From contig NZ_VRKN01000005.1 in assembly GCF_008080435.1 (NCBI RefSeq), positions 124,001 through 188,000 on the forward strand: 64,000 nt of DNA. The letters are read 5' to 3'. Below the pieces are notes generated by a model, which worked only from the letters and a program-made list of their open reading frames with translations, was not told the origin of the DNA and did no database searches. Below, piece after piece: positions 9,905 through 18,827 of the stretch. Position 1 is the stretch's first letter. Each line of letters starts with the position of its first letter. A program made the position numbers and the translations under genes. The stretch is from Enterobacter asburiae (lineage in GTDB: Bacteria > Pseudomonadota > Gammaproteobacteria > Enterobacterales > Enterobacteriaceae).

Positions 9905-10885
9905 ATGAGCTGCTATCAGCCTCCGTTCACCATCACACCCTTTATCCTCAATCAGGTGGTTGAGATTGGTGAGCTATTGGGGCATTGGGCGGCACATTCA
10001 GGTAGAACGTCTCCACTTCTCCGTAAAGAGAACCGTATTCGAACCATTCAGGCATCGCTAGCCATTGAACACAACTCGCTGACGACAGGGCAGGTGACGG
10101 CAATCATGGATGGCAAGCGCGTGCTTGCACCTGAAAAAGATATTCAGGAAGTACGCAACGCTATCCTGGCATATGAAAAATTGCCCGAATGGAAGCCCTG
10201 GAAGCTCAATGACTTACTCAATGCACACCGATTATTGATGATGGGTCTGGTCGATCATCCCGGAAAGCTCAGAAATGGAGACGTAGGGGTGTACCGTGGA
10301 AACCAGTTAGTCCACATGGCTCCGCCAGCCTCGCAGATGAACCGCCTTATCGACGATCTTCTTTCCTGGCTTAAGCAAACCGATCTTCACCCGCTGATTG
10401 CCAGCTCGGTATTTCATTACGAGTTTGAGTTTATTCATCCCTTTTCGGATGGAAATGGCCGCATGGGGCGGCTGTGGCAAACGTTGATCTTAAGCCAGTG
10501 GCGTGCAGAGCTTGCATGGCTGCCCGTGGAGACACTCATTCACTTCCAGCAAGCGCGCTATTACCAGATTTTAGGACAATGCGATCGGGCCAGTGATTGC
10601 ACGGCCTTCGTGGCGTTTATGCTGCAAAATTTGGCCGAAGCTTTGCGGGAAGGCATCGATATGACATCCGTCATGTCGGAAAAAATGTCGGAAGAATTGT
10701 CGGAAAAGGAAAATACGATCCTTGAGCTTCTTACCGTTCAACCGCAAATGACCGCGGTGATGCTGGCCTCTGCACTGGGCGTGACTTCGCGCACTGCGGA
10801 ACGTTATCTCCGTTCTTTGCAAACAAAAGGTAAATTAAAACGCCTGGGGGCAAGGAAAGGGGGAAGCTGGCAGGTCATGGCTTAA
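9905..10885 (+). CDS. Fic/DOC-family protein (predicted AMP transferase) with C-terminal winged helix
   Basis: 326-residue Fic protein. The catalytic motif HPFSDGNGRMGR at 178-189 is complete, so AMP transfer (or another nucleotide transfer) to a target protein hydroxyl is predicted. An N-terminal helix with SLAIEHN (Ser51, Glu55) matches the auto-inhibitory S/T-x3-E pattern of class II Fic proteins except for His in place of Gly/Asn. Residues from about 275 form a winged-helix-like domain (MLASALGVTSRTAERYLRSL). The linker is coded by three near-identical 12-bp repeats around TGTCGGAA (about 10674-10706). No partner antitoxin gene is adjacent. Target unknown. It follows rsmI at 5 bp; K-12 has no gene like it at this site as far as I recall. 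Confidence 0.85.
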   Translation: MSCYQPPFTITPFILNQVVEIGELLGHWAAHSGRTSPLLRKENRIRTIQASLAIEHNSLTTGQVTAIMDGKRVLAPEKDIQEVRNAILAYEKLPEWKPWKLNDLLNAHRLLMMGLVDHPGKLRNGDVGVYRGNQLVHMAPPASQMNRLIDDLLSWLKQTDLHPLIASSVFHYEFEFIHPFSDGNGRMGRLWQTLILSQWRAELAWLPVETLIHFQQARYYQILGQCDRASDCTAFVAFMLQNLAEALREGIDMTSVMSEKMSEELSEKENTILELLTVQPQMTAVMLASALGVTSRTAERYLRSLQTKGKLKRLGARKGGSWQVMA

Positions 10886-10910
10886 CCTGCCAGCTGAACA
10901 CTTTTTATTT
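10865..10910 (+). terminator. Intrinsic terminator at the end of the Fic gene
   Basis: An 11-bp perfect stem (10865-10875 with 10885-10895, AGCTGGCAGGT...ACCTGCCAGCT) that includes the Fic stop codon is followed on the plus strand by CTTTTTATTTT. The convergent glycosidase gene ends at 10905. Confidence 0.7.
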
Positions 10911-12794
10911 TCCTGGCATCGCCTCAAACACCAGCGTTTCCAGCGGCTGCAGCGTAATCACCACCGCGTTTTTGTACTCTTCCGGTACGGTTGAATTACT
11001 GCCGTACACCGCTTTCAGACGAAACTGCGCCGCGTTTCCTGTCGGAATTTCGAAATCTTTCGCTAAATCCAGGTAGTAGCTTTGCGGTTTATCCGACGGG
11101 TTACGCAAGCCGAGAATCGCTTTGTCCTTGCTCCAGGATGCCCAGCCGTAAACCTGCAGTGCGGTCGGGTCCCCGCCGATCCAGTGGGTATCCACCAGCA
11201 CGCTGGCGTTATCCCGCGACCATTTCGCCGCCTGTGCCAGGGTATCCCACTTCGCCTTGTTGAGCATGGATGGGGTGATATACAGCTCCTGCAACTGGGT
11301 GCCGGTCGCGAAGTAGCTCCAGACCTGATCGGCAAAATCGCTGTCCGTTTGCACTTTCTCCAGTCCGTAATAGGCATTTTCCGCGCTGACGATCCCGTGG
11401 TACATCAGTGAGTTCAGCGGGAACAGCGGGCCTTTGCGCACAATGGAGCGGTACGTTTCTGCATCGCGGTAGGTCATCCACTGCTGCACCGGCGTGCCGG
11501 GGCCGTACAGGTTGATGTCATCGCCCTGGCGCCAGATAGAATCAGCGTAGAACAGCCAGGATGGGCTGGCATTGGTACCGGTCGTCAGGTTGATAAACAG
11601 ATTTGGGTTGGCGCTGCGCATGTTGTGCAGTAGAGCGATGGAAGCGTCAAAATCCGAGGCATAGGGACTGCCCTTGATATGTGAATTGGCATTACCCATC
11701 CCGTCCAGCTTGAATGAGGTAATGTGTTCGTTTTTGATAAGCTTAACGATCTGCTCATTGAAGTTCTTAAAGTAGTTCGGCCCTGACAGCGCCAGCTTCC
11801 CGTCGACGGTTTCGAACCCATACTCTTTTGCATGCGAGACGCGAACGTCGCGCGGCTTGTTGTAACCTCCCCACGGTGAGAGCCACAGTCCTACCGAGCT
11901 GTGCAGGCTGTCGGCTTTCACCCGTACCTTGCCAAAACCGTTGCTAAAAGCCGGGCCAAACAGCCAGCGCCCGGTCAGGTCATCCCAGCCATCGTCAAGC
12001 AGGAAGGCATCCAGCGCCACGCCGCGCCCGGTGATAAATTCCTTATTCCATTCATCCATCCGCCCCAGCACGTCCTGCTCGGAGTACGGGGTAAAGAAGC
12101 CGATATCCATCCAGCTGTTGTAGTGTAAATAAGGCTTATATGGGCGAGGACGCACGGCATCGATGAACTGGTTCACGCTGCGGCGTAGCTGGTTGGTCTC
12201 CGGGAAGGTACCGAAATACATGGTGTAGCTGACCGGCGTTTCAGGCTGAATGGGGGTTTTCAGCTCTACGTTGAGATTGGTGGTCGCTTCATAGGCGTAA
12301 GTATTAACGATGGGCTTGTCCGGCAGAATAAAGAACGAATCAGCAACGATCGGTGAGCTGTTGATTGCCCCGTTAACATAGGGTGCCTGAGACTGCTTTT
12401 TCGTCGGGAAGAAGGTCATTTTCGCCACGTCTCGCGGCTGGCCGACTGCGGCAACGGTGTAGTCGATGCTGGCGTATTTCCCCTTCACCAGGTTCAGCTT
12501 CACCGTCACGTTAAAGTCCGGATGGGTGAAATCAATGACAATCCCGCTGTTCTGCTTTTCGACATGCTTGATTTTAAAATCAGCGGTGTGGATTTTTGTC
12601 TCGTCCGGCAGCGTCAAAAAGAACAGCTCCTGCGGCGTGAGCGGATGGTTAGCCTTGCTGTCCTTAACCACTACCGTTGAGTTTGCGTCATCAAATGACA
12701 GGGCAATATTGTCGTTATTGAGCACGTAGTTCGCGGCCACCGCGCTATGGGAAACGCACAGGGCAAGCATAGAGAGTGCGAGGATTTTTTTCAT
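10905..12794 (-). CDS. Secreted GH36-like alpha-galactosidase / alpha-N-acetylgalactosaminidase
   Basis: 629-residue exported protein. The ATG at 12794 has AAGGAG upstream and gives a Sec signal peptide (MKKILALSMLALCVSHSAVA, cleavage near residue 21); an upstream ATG at 12857 lies inside kbaY. Features of the GH36/GH27 clan: an N-terminal beta domain (about 25-210), then a TIM barrel with LLDDGWDD (265-272), SFKLDGMGN with the expected nucleophile Asp364, and WRQGDD (421-426) with the likely acid/base Asp. Similar enterobacterial proteins are sometimes misnamed enterotoxin. It starts 20 bp after kbaY, so it is probably the last gene of the agaS-kbaY unit and may release GalNAc or galactose in the periplasm. 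Anomer and substrate are inferred. Confidence 0.75.
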   Translation of the reverse strand: MKKILALSMLALCVSHSAVAANYVLNNDNIALSFDDANSTVVVKDSKANHPLTPQELFFLTLPDETKIHTADFKIKHVEKQNSGIVIDFTHPDFNVTVKLNLVKGKYASIDYTVAAVGQPRDVAKMTFFPTKKQSQAPYVNGAINSSPIVADSFFILPDKPIVNTYAYEATTNLNVELKTPIQPETPVSYTMYFGTFPETNQLRRSVNQFIDAVRPRPYKPYLHYNSWMDIGFFTPYSEQDVLGRMDEWNKEFITGRGVALDAFLLDDGWDDLTGRWLFGPAFSNGFGKVRVKADSLHSSVGLWLSPWGGYNKPRDVRVSHAKEYGFETVDGKLALSGPNYFKNFNEQIVKLIKNEHITSFKLDGMGNANSHIKGSPYASDFDASIALLHNMRSANPNLFINLTTGTNASPSWLFYADSIWRQGDDINLYGPGTPVQQWMTYRDAETYRSIVRKGPLFPLNSLMYHGIVSAENAYYGLEKVQTDSDFADQVWSYFATGTQLQELYITPSMLNKAKWDTLAQAAKWSRDNASVLVDTHWIGGDPTALQVYGWASWSKDKAILGLRNPSDKPQSYYLDLAKDFEIPTGNAAQFRLKAVYGSNSTVPEEYKNAVVITLQPLETLVFEAMPGK

Positions 12795-12814
12795 CAGGAT
12801 AAGCTCCTTTTTAA

Positions 12815-13699
<885 letters not shown>

Positions 13700-14848
13700 T
13701 TAAGCCTGCCACGGATGAATAACAACGCCCTGCACCACGCGGTTGACCGTCCCACTGGCAGATGGCGTATCGGGCGTATTGCCTACGCTGAGTGACTGTG
13801 TGAGTGCAAAGACCTGGGCATACATCAGGAAGCAGAACGCCTGTTCCATATCGATAAACCGACGTGAAGGCGGCAGCAGAATGTGCGGACCCGCTTCAAT
13901 GACCGGATCGTTTTCAGCGGCGATGGCGACGACGCGCAGGGCCTGGCGATCGCGGCGCAGCTCGGCCAGCAGATCCAGATCGTACTGACGCGTGTACGGA
14001 TGGCTGGAGATAAACACCACCACCAGCGTTTCGTTATCGACCAGCGACTTAGGCCCGTGACGGAAGCCCGTCGGGGAATCGTAAAATGCCGCCAGCTTGC
14101 CCGCGGTGAGCTCCAGCACCTTCAGCGCCGATTCGCGCGCCGCGCCCTGCAGGCCGCCGCTTCCCAGATACACGATACGTTTCCACGGTTCGCTGCCAAA
14201 GACGCCGTGGCTGAAATCGCCGAGCGTAGTGAGGATCGCCTGACAGCGTTCGGCGACGTCGCGAAAGGTGTGGCTATTGATCGTTTCCGGGGCGAACACC
14301 GCCAGACAGCTCGCCATCATGGTGGTGATGCTGCTGGTCATGGCAAATCCGCGATCGTGCGTTTCGGCAGGCATCAGCAGGGCACAGGCGTTATCGCTGT
14401 CGACGGCGTTCTGGTACAGACTCCCCGCCTCGTTGCAGGTAATCGACAGGTGGTAGCACTCCGGCACGAACTGGTTTGCCAGCTCAACGGCCGCGACGCT
14501 TTCCGGGCTGTTGCCGGAGCGGGCAAACGAAATCAGCAGCAGCGGATGCGCAGGGCTGAAGTAGTCCATCGGGTTTGTGACCAGATCGGTTGTCGGAACG
14601 GCAGTGAAGTTTTTCCCGGTGTGGCTCGCGAGCCAGGGAGAAACGATATCGCCGATAAAGGCGGACGTGCCCGCGCCGGTCAGGACGATCCGCAGATCGT
14701 CCTTGCGCAGCAGCGGCGTCAGGAAACTGTCGATCGAAGCACGCAGGTTATCAATATTGTTGAGCGAGCGGATCCAGCTGGCAGGCTGCTGGCGGATCTC
14801 TTCCTCGGTCCAGGTGCCGGTTGTGGCGGCGGTAGTGGTTTGTGGCAT
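13700..14848 (-). CDS. agaS: AgaS, galactosamine-6-phosphate deaminase/isomerase (SIS domains)
   Basis: 382-residue protein with two SIS domains (first around VLTGAGTSAFIGD and ISFARSGNSPESV; second around YLGSGGLQGAARESALKVLE). In E. coli AgaS converts D-galactosamine-6-phosphate to tagatose-6-phosphate with release of ammonia. It is the first gene of a unit with kbaY and the GH36-like glycosidase. A 246-bp gap carrying AgaR-like operators separates it from agaA, so it has its own promoter, as known for the E. coli agaS promoter. Confidence 0.94.
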   Translation of the reverse strand: MPQTTTAATTGTWTEEEIRQQPASWIRSLNNIDNLRASIDSFLTPLLRKDDLRIVLTGAGTSAFIGDIVSPWLASHTGKNFTAVPTTDLVTNPMDYFSPAHPLLLISFARSGNSPESVAAVELANQFVPECYHLSITCNEAGSLYQNAVDSDNACALLMPAETHDRGFAMTSSITTMMASCLAVFAPETINSHTFRDVAERCQAILTTLGDFSHGVFGSEPWKRIVYLGSGGLQGAARESALKVLELTAGKLAAFYDSPTGFRHGPKSLVDNETLVVVFISSHPYTRQYDLDLLAELRRDRQALRVVAIAAENDPVIEAGPHILLPPSRRFIDMEQAFCFLMYAQVFALTQSLSVGNTPDTPSASGTVNRVVQGVVIHPWQA

Positions 14849-14902
14849 AACTCAGTCCTTAGTCGTGTGAATTCCACATCAGACGCTGGCAATCGTGTCG
14901 CT

Positions 14903-14924
14903 ATCTTTCGTTTCGTTTCACTTG
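14903..14924 (-). promoter_or_regulatory. Candidate AgaR operator upstream of agaS
   Basis: The element ATCTTTCGTTTCGTTTCAC matches the DeoR-type AgaR operator pattern of TTTCRTTT repeats and is nearly the same as copies in the kbaZ-agaR gap. It lies about 55 bp upstream of the agaS start. Confidence 0.6.
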
Positions 14925-14949
14925 TTCGCTTAAGCAGTTAAATAAAATC

Positions 14950-15047
14950 TATAGAAAAGAAATCGAAACTTCAATGAAAGAAAAGAAATAAAACGAAAAG
15001 TGTGATCGTGAAAGGAAAGGGAAAGTTTAAGGAAAGGAAAAGAAAGG
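14950..15047 (+). promoter_or_regulatory. Purine-rich tract with a second AgaR-like operator
   Basis: About 98 bases are almost entirely A and G on the plus strand. Within it AAAGAAATAAAACGAAAAG at 14982-15000 repeats the AgaR operator found before agaR (20336-20353). The rest (GAAAGGAAAGG-type units to 15047) is unexplained by the operator alone. Confidence 0.5.
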
Positions 15048-15072
15048 CCTTACGATCGGGTGCCGTAAGGCC
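15036..15072 (-). terminator. Intrinsic terminator after agaA
   Basis: A 9-bp perfect stem (15046-15054 with 15064-15072, GGCCTTACG...CGTAAGGCC) lies just downstream of the agaA stop. On the minus strand it is followed by TTTCTTTTCC. Confidence 0.7.
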
Positions 15073-15094
15073 AACAGGAGACACAATGAAAGGG

Positions 15095-16228
15095 CTAAAG
15101 GGGGAGAGCCTGGCCCTGAATCCAGATCTGCTGGAGGTGTAAACCACCGTCCAGCGCAATGACATTGGCGCGTTTACCCGGGGCTAAGGATCCGAGCTGA
15201 CCGTTAATGCCCAGCAGCCGGGCTGGGTGCAGCGAGGCCATATGGATAGCGTCTTCGGCGGTTACGCCCGCATGCTCCACCATATTCCTGACCGCGGCAT
15301 CCAACGACAGCGTGCTACCCGCCAGTCCGCCGGAGCCGGTTCGAACCACGCCGTTTTGCATCGAGACCTCTTCACCGCACAGGGTATACCGTCCGTCCGG
15401 CATACCTGCCGCCTGCATGGCATCGGTAATCAGCACCACGCGATCCTGCGCGCAGCAGCAGCATAAGCGCATCGCCCCCGGATGAACGTGGTGGCCGTCG
15501 GCAATCAGCTCAAGCCACGCCCGTTTGTCCGTCAACCCTGCGCCGACCATGCCGGGCTCTCTGTGATGCAGCCCCGTCATGCCGTTGTAGCAGTGAACCA
15601 GCCCGTCGGCACCCGCATCAAACGCGGCGACGGTTTGCTCGTAAGTTGCAGCGCTGTGGCCCAGAATCACGCGTATACCGCGCTGTTTAAGATGGTGAAT
15701 TGCCTGCAGCGCGCCGGGTTTTTCTGGCGCGAGCGCCACTACCCGTAGCGTGCTCTGTGAAACGTCAATCAGCCTGTTCAGCTCGGGGATATCCAGCTCC
15801 CGGAACAGCTCCGGCGGATGCGCCCCTTTGTTCTGAGGCGTAAAGTACGGTCCTTCCAGATAACTGCCCAGGATTTGCGCACCGGGTCCGCCAGACCGAC
15901 AGCGCGCAGCAATTCGCATGAGCGCGCCGTGAATAGCCTCCAGTGGCGCGGTCACGGTGGTGGGTAAAAATGCGCCCACGCCTTCGCATGCTTTATGCAC
16001 TGCCAGAGTGTCCAGCACGTCAGGCGCATCATCCATGACGTCCACGCCAGCGCCGCCGTGGACGTGAGTATCGATATAAGCCGGGCAAAGCAGTTCCGTG
16101 TCGCGCGTCGTCACGCCCGCCGGGATGGGTTCAATCGCCACAACCGCGCCGTTTTCAATGCGTAGCTGGTGGTCATCCAGCCAGCCCAGTTCGGTAAGAA
16201 TCCGTCGCGCGCGCAGCAGTTGGCTCAT
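15095..16228 (-). CDS. agaA: AgaA, N-acetylgalactosamine-6-phosphate deacetylase
   Basis: 377-residue amidohydrolase of the NagA family that deacetylates GalNAc-6-phosphate after PTS uptake. Metal and catalytic motifs are visible: CPAYIDTHVHGGAGVDVMD (about 51-69), YLEGPYFTPQNKGAH, LGHSAATYEQTV, GLVHCYNGMTGLHHREPG and LITDAMQAAGMPDG. Full length, unlike the truncated agaA of E. coli K-12. I chose the ATG at 16228, whose ATGA overlaps the agaF stop; the longer reading to 16306 runs into agaF. Close to NagA, but the aga operon decides the name. Confidence 0.93.
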   Translation of the reverse strand: MSQLLRARRILTELGWLDDHQLRIENGAVVAIEPIPAGVTTRDTELLCPAYIDTHVHGGAGVDVMDDAPDVLDTLAVHKACEGVGAFLPTTVTAPLEAIHGALMRIAARCRSGGPGAQILGSYLEGPYFTPQNKGAHPPELFRELDIPELNRLIDVSQSTLRVVALAPEKPGALQAIHHLKQRGIRVILGHSAATYEQTVAAFDAGADGLVHCYNGMTGLHHREPGMVGAGLTDKRAWLELIADGHHVHPGAMRLCCCCAQDRVVLITDAMQAAGMPDGRYTLCGEEVSMQNGVVRTGSGGLAGSTLSLDAAVRNMVEHAGVTAEDAIHMASLHPARLLGINGQLGSLAPGKRANVIALDGGLHLQQIWIQGQALPL

Positions 16229-16659
16229 ATCCCTTCCTCGGCAGGGGCTTCCTCGCGACAGCGCCCCAGCTCGTCCACCAGGCTCGTCAGGCCGCGGTGT
16301 CCGCACTCCAGCGCCTGCAAACGAAACGCTTCACTGCTTAATCCGTCGCGCTCCAGCACCATCTCCAGCAGCAGCTGCAGGTTGGTGCCGGTAATCACTT
16401 CGCTGCCCGGCCTTTGCATGGCGAGCGTTGACGCCACGCGGAACGGCGTGCCGCCGAGCAGGTCGGTGAGAAACACAATATCGTGCTGCGCATCAAGTTC
16501 GCTCACCGCCTGCTCAAGCTGAGCGGTCAGCCGCGCGGTGGTAGACGTTTCAGGAAAATCGATGGCGATAAACTGCGGCTGCTCGCCAAGGATCTGCTTC
16601 ATTGCCTGTTCAAGCCCGCTGGCAAAACCGCCGTGACCCGTCAAAATAATGCCTAACAT
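16225..16659 (-). CDS. agaF: AgaF, GalNAc-specific PTS EIIA component
   Basis: 144-residue mannose-family EIIA. The phosphoryl-accepting histidine is His9 in MLGIILTGHGGFASG; FLTDLLGGTPF is also family-typical. The ATG at 16659 fits the E. coli length of 144. It passes phosphate from HPr to AgaV during GalNAc uptake. The stop overlaps agaA by four bases (ATGA), and agaE lies 16 bp upstream. Confidence 0.93.
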   Translation of the reverse strand: MLGIILTGHGGFASGLEQAMKQILGEQPQFIAIDFPETSTTARLTAQLEQAVSELDAQHDIVFLTDLLGGTPFRVASTLAMQRPGSEVITGTNLQLLLEMVLERDGLSSEAFRLQALECGHRGLTSLVDELGRCREEAPAEEGI

Positions 16660-16675
16660 CGCAACCTCTTTGCTT

Positions 16676-17554
16676 TTACAGGAAGTGACAGAATTTACCG
16701 ACAACGCCCAGCAGCACGGTGATACCGATAAGCCGCAGCGGGCTCCAGCCGCGGCGTACCAGCCAGAACATCGTCAGGGTGTAGACCAGCGGCAGGAATG
16801 CGGGCATCAGCTTGTCGATAACGTCGGCCTGCAGTTTGACAACGGCATCACCCGCCTTGATTTCGAGCGTGGTATTGAGGCGGACGTAGGTTGCCACCAG
16901 CGCGCCGATTACCGTCATCCCGACGATAGACGCCGCGTGGCCGACTTTTTTGGTGTTGGCCTTTATCAGCGGAATGGCCGCGACGCCCATCCGGTAAGCG
17001 TAGTGCGCAAGACCAAAACGCAGGCCGAGGTGTACCACGTTAAACAGCACGATAAAGACCACTGCGCCCAGAATCGACCCTTGCAGCGCCAGGCTGGCAC
17101 CAATACCGCCGCAGATGGGTAACAGGGTTAGCCAGAACATGGCGTCGCCAATACCGCCAAGTGGCGCGCCGACGGCAATTTTAGTGCTCTGGATGCTGTT
17201 CACATCCTGCTTGGATCGCTCCATCGCCAGAATGATGCCAATAACAAAGGTCACCAGGAACGGGTGGGTGTTAAAGAAGCCCATATGGCCTTTCATCGCC
17301 CGCGCCAGGTCCCGCTTGTTGGTGTGGATCTTTTTCAATGCAGGCAGTAACCCATACAGCCAGCCGGAGGCCTGCATACGTTCGTAGTTAAACGAGGCCT
17401 GAAGCAGCATGGAACGCCAGGCCACACGGTTAATATCCTTTTTCGTCAGCTCGGCACCGATGCTTTGGTCTTCGTAGACGTTTTCATTCACGCCGGTTAG
17501 CAGCGTCTCTTCGCTTTCAGACACGCCCGGCAGGGTGGTTTGGTTAGATGCCAT
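16676..17554 (-). CDS. agaE: AgaE, GalNAc-specific PTS EIID component
   Basis: 292-residue mannose-family EIID integral membrane protein. It shows the NRVAWRSMLLQASFNYERMQ start of the domain (about 42-61), GAPLGGIGDAMFWLT and a C-terminal hydrophobic segment. It forms the membrane channel with AgaW. The start overlaps the end of agaW by 11 bp. In E. coli strains with full aga loci the same order agaV-agaW-agaE-agaF occurs. Confidence 0.93.
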   Translation of the reverse strand: MASNQTTLPGVSESEETLLTGVNENVYEDQSIGAELTKKDINRVAWRSMLLQASFNYERMQASGWLYGLLPALKKIHTNKRDLARAMKGHMGFFNTHPFLVTFVIGIILAMERSKQDVNSIQSTKIAVGAPLGGIGDAMFWLTLLPICGGIGASLALQGSILGAVVFIVLFNVVHLGLRFGLAHYAYRMGVAAIPLIKANTKKVGHAASIVGMTVIGALVATYVRLNTTLEIKAGDAVVKLQADVIDKLMPAFLPLVYTLTMFWLVRRGWSPLRLIGITVLLGVVGKFCHFL

Positions 17555-18323
17555 CTTCGAATTCCTCTTTCTGAGCTGCTGGAGCCGTCGGTTCAGGTGA
17601 TTTACGCATCAGGTCGATCAGCGCCATGGCCAGCGCGGCCGCCGCAATCGCCAGCACCGGAAGCTTGAGCCAGGCCGCAGCGACAAAACCGATAATGAAG
17701 TAAGGGATGTAGACGTTTTTCATCATGATCTTCAGCAGCACGGCGAAGCCGATGGCTGGCATGATGCCGCCCGCAACGCCGAGGCCGTCAATCAACCGTG
17801 CTGGCAGAACATCAATGGCGGTTTTCGCATGTTCCGCACCGAAGTAGATCGGCAGGAACGCGCACAGAAAATAGAAGATGCCGAGCGCCAGCAGCGCCAG
17901 ATAGTTAACCCGTTCAATACCGTGAGTATCTGCATTAGCCGCCATGCGATCGCAGCGTGACATCACGCCGGACATCACCGAGAAGAGGAACGTAATCCCC
18001 ATCTGAACCGCAACGGCAAACGGCACGGCGACGCCAACCGCAACCTCTGGCTTCACGCCCGTGCTGATGGCAAATGCGGTACCCACGATGGTGCCGATAA
18101 TGACGTTAGGCGGTTGGGCTCCGGCGAGTGGGGCCAGCCCCATCCAGACCAGCTCTAACGTACCGCCGGTCAAAATGCCGGTGTGCAGATCGCCCAGAAT
18201 CAGGCCGACCAGTGGCCCGAGTACCACCGGGCGGTGCATGTGCGTTAACCCGTTAAACATATCCAGACCGGCGATAAAGGCGAGTATGCCCAACCCTAGC
18301 GCCTGCAACAGACTGATTTCCAT
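17544..18323 (-). CDS. agaW: AgaW, GalNAc-specific PTS EIIC component
   Basis: 259-residue mannose-family EIIC with about seven to eight hydrophobic segments. GGTLELVWMGLAPLAGAQPP near residues 53-72 is the EIIC signature. It carries the sugar path together with AgaE. The gene is 10 bp downstream of agaV and overlaps agaE. In K-12 agaW is truncated; here it is intact. Confidence 0.93.
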   Translation of the reverse strand: MEISLLQALGLGILAFIAGLDMFNGLTHMHRPVVLGPLVGLILGDLHTGILTGGTLELVWMGLAPLAGAQPPNVIIGTIVGTAFAISTGVKPEVAVGVAVPFAVAVQMGITFLFSVMSGVMSRCDRMAANADTHGIERVNYLALLALGIFYFLCAFLPIYFGAEHAKTAIDVLPARLIDGLGVAGGIMPAIGFAVLLKIMMKNVYIPYFIIGFVAAAWLKLPVLAIAAAALAMALIDLMRKSPEPTAPAAQKEEFEDGI

Positions 18324-18333
18324 TGTGAATCCC

Positions 18334-18807
18334 TCAGAGCAGTTTAAAGAGATCCAAAGCAGTTTCTGTTGGAACGCCCTGAACGAAGCATTCCACTCCG
18401 GCCGCTTTCAGGCCGTTGAACGCGGCGATATCGTTCGCGTCGACAGAGACCGTTTTGGCAATTTGTTGTTTGCCACTGGCGTAGTGCATGTTTCCGACGT
18501 TGATACGGGTGATGGGCACGCCGCCTTCAACCAGCTTCAGAAAATCGGCGGGTGATTTGCAGACCAGCAGGATTTTCTGGCGGTCAGCGGCGCGGTGAAT
18601 GTTGTCGATCACTTTTTGCAGCGACCAGAAGCGCACGGCGATCCCTTCCGCGAGCACCATTTCCATCAGGTTCTGTTGAACCGGATCCTCAGCGACCTCA
18701 TCGTTAGCGACCAGTACCAGGTTTGCCCCCGCAAACCCTACCCACTGCACGCCGACCTGACCGTGGATCAGGCGTTCGTCGATGCGGCATAAAACAATGT
18801 TTGGCAT
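18334..18807 (-). CDS. agaV: AgaV, GalNAc-specific PTS EIIB component
   Basis: 157-residue mannose-family EIIB. The phosphorylated histidine is His15 in RIDERLIHGQVGVQW. It transfers phosphate from AgaF to the incoming GalNAc. The gene lies 20 bp downstream of kbaZ in the same operon. Confidence 0.94.
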   Translation of the reverse strand: MPNIVLCRIDERLIHGQVGVQWVGFAGANLVLVANDEVAEDPVQQNLMEMVLAEGIAVRFWSLQKVIDNIHRAADRQKILLVCKSPADFLKLVEGGVPITRINVGNMHYASGKQQIAKTVSVDANDIAAFNGLKAAGVECFVQGVPTETALDLFKLL

Positions 18808-18827
18808 AGCGTTTTCCTCTTTTTTAA

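Noticed and set aside
10674..10706. Short tandem repeat in the Fic gene as a CRISPR-like array
   Set aside because: The units are contiguous 12-bp coding repeats without spacers.
13883..14941. 352-residue plus-strand frame over agaS
   Set aside because: Antisense to agaS, with a low-complexity Arg/Gln/Ala composition and no motif.
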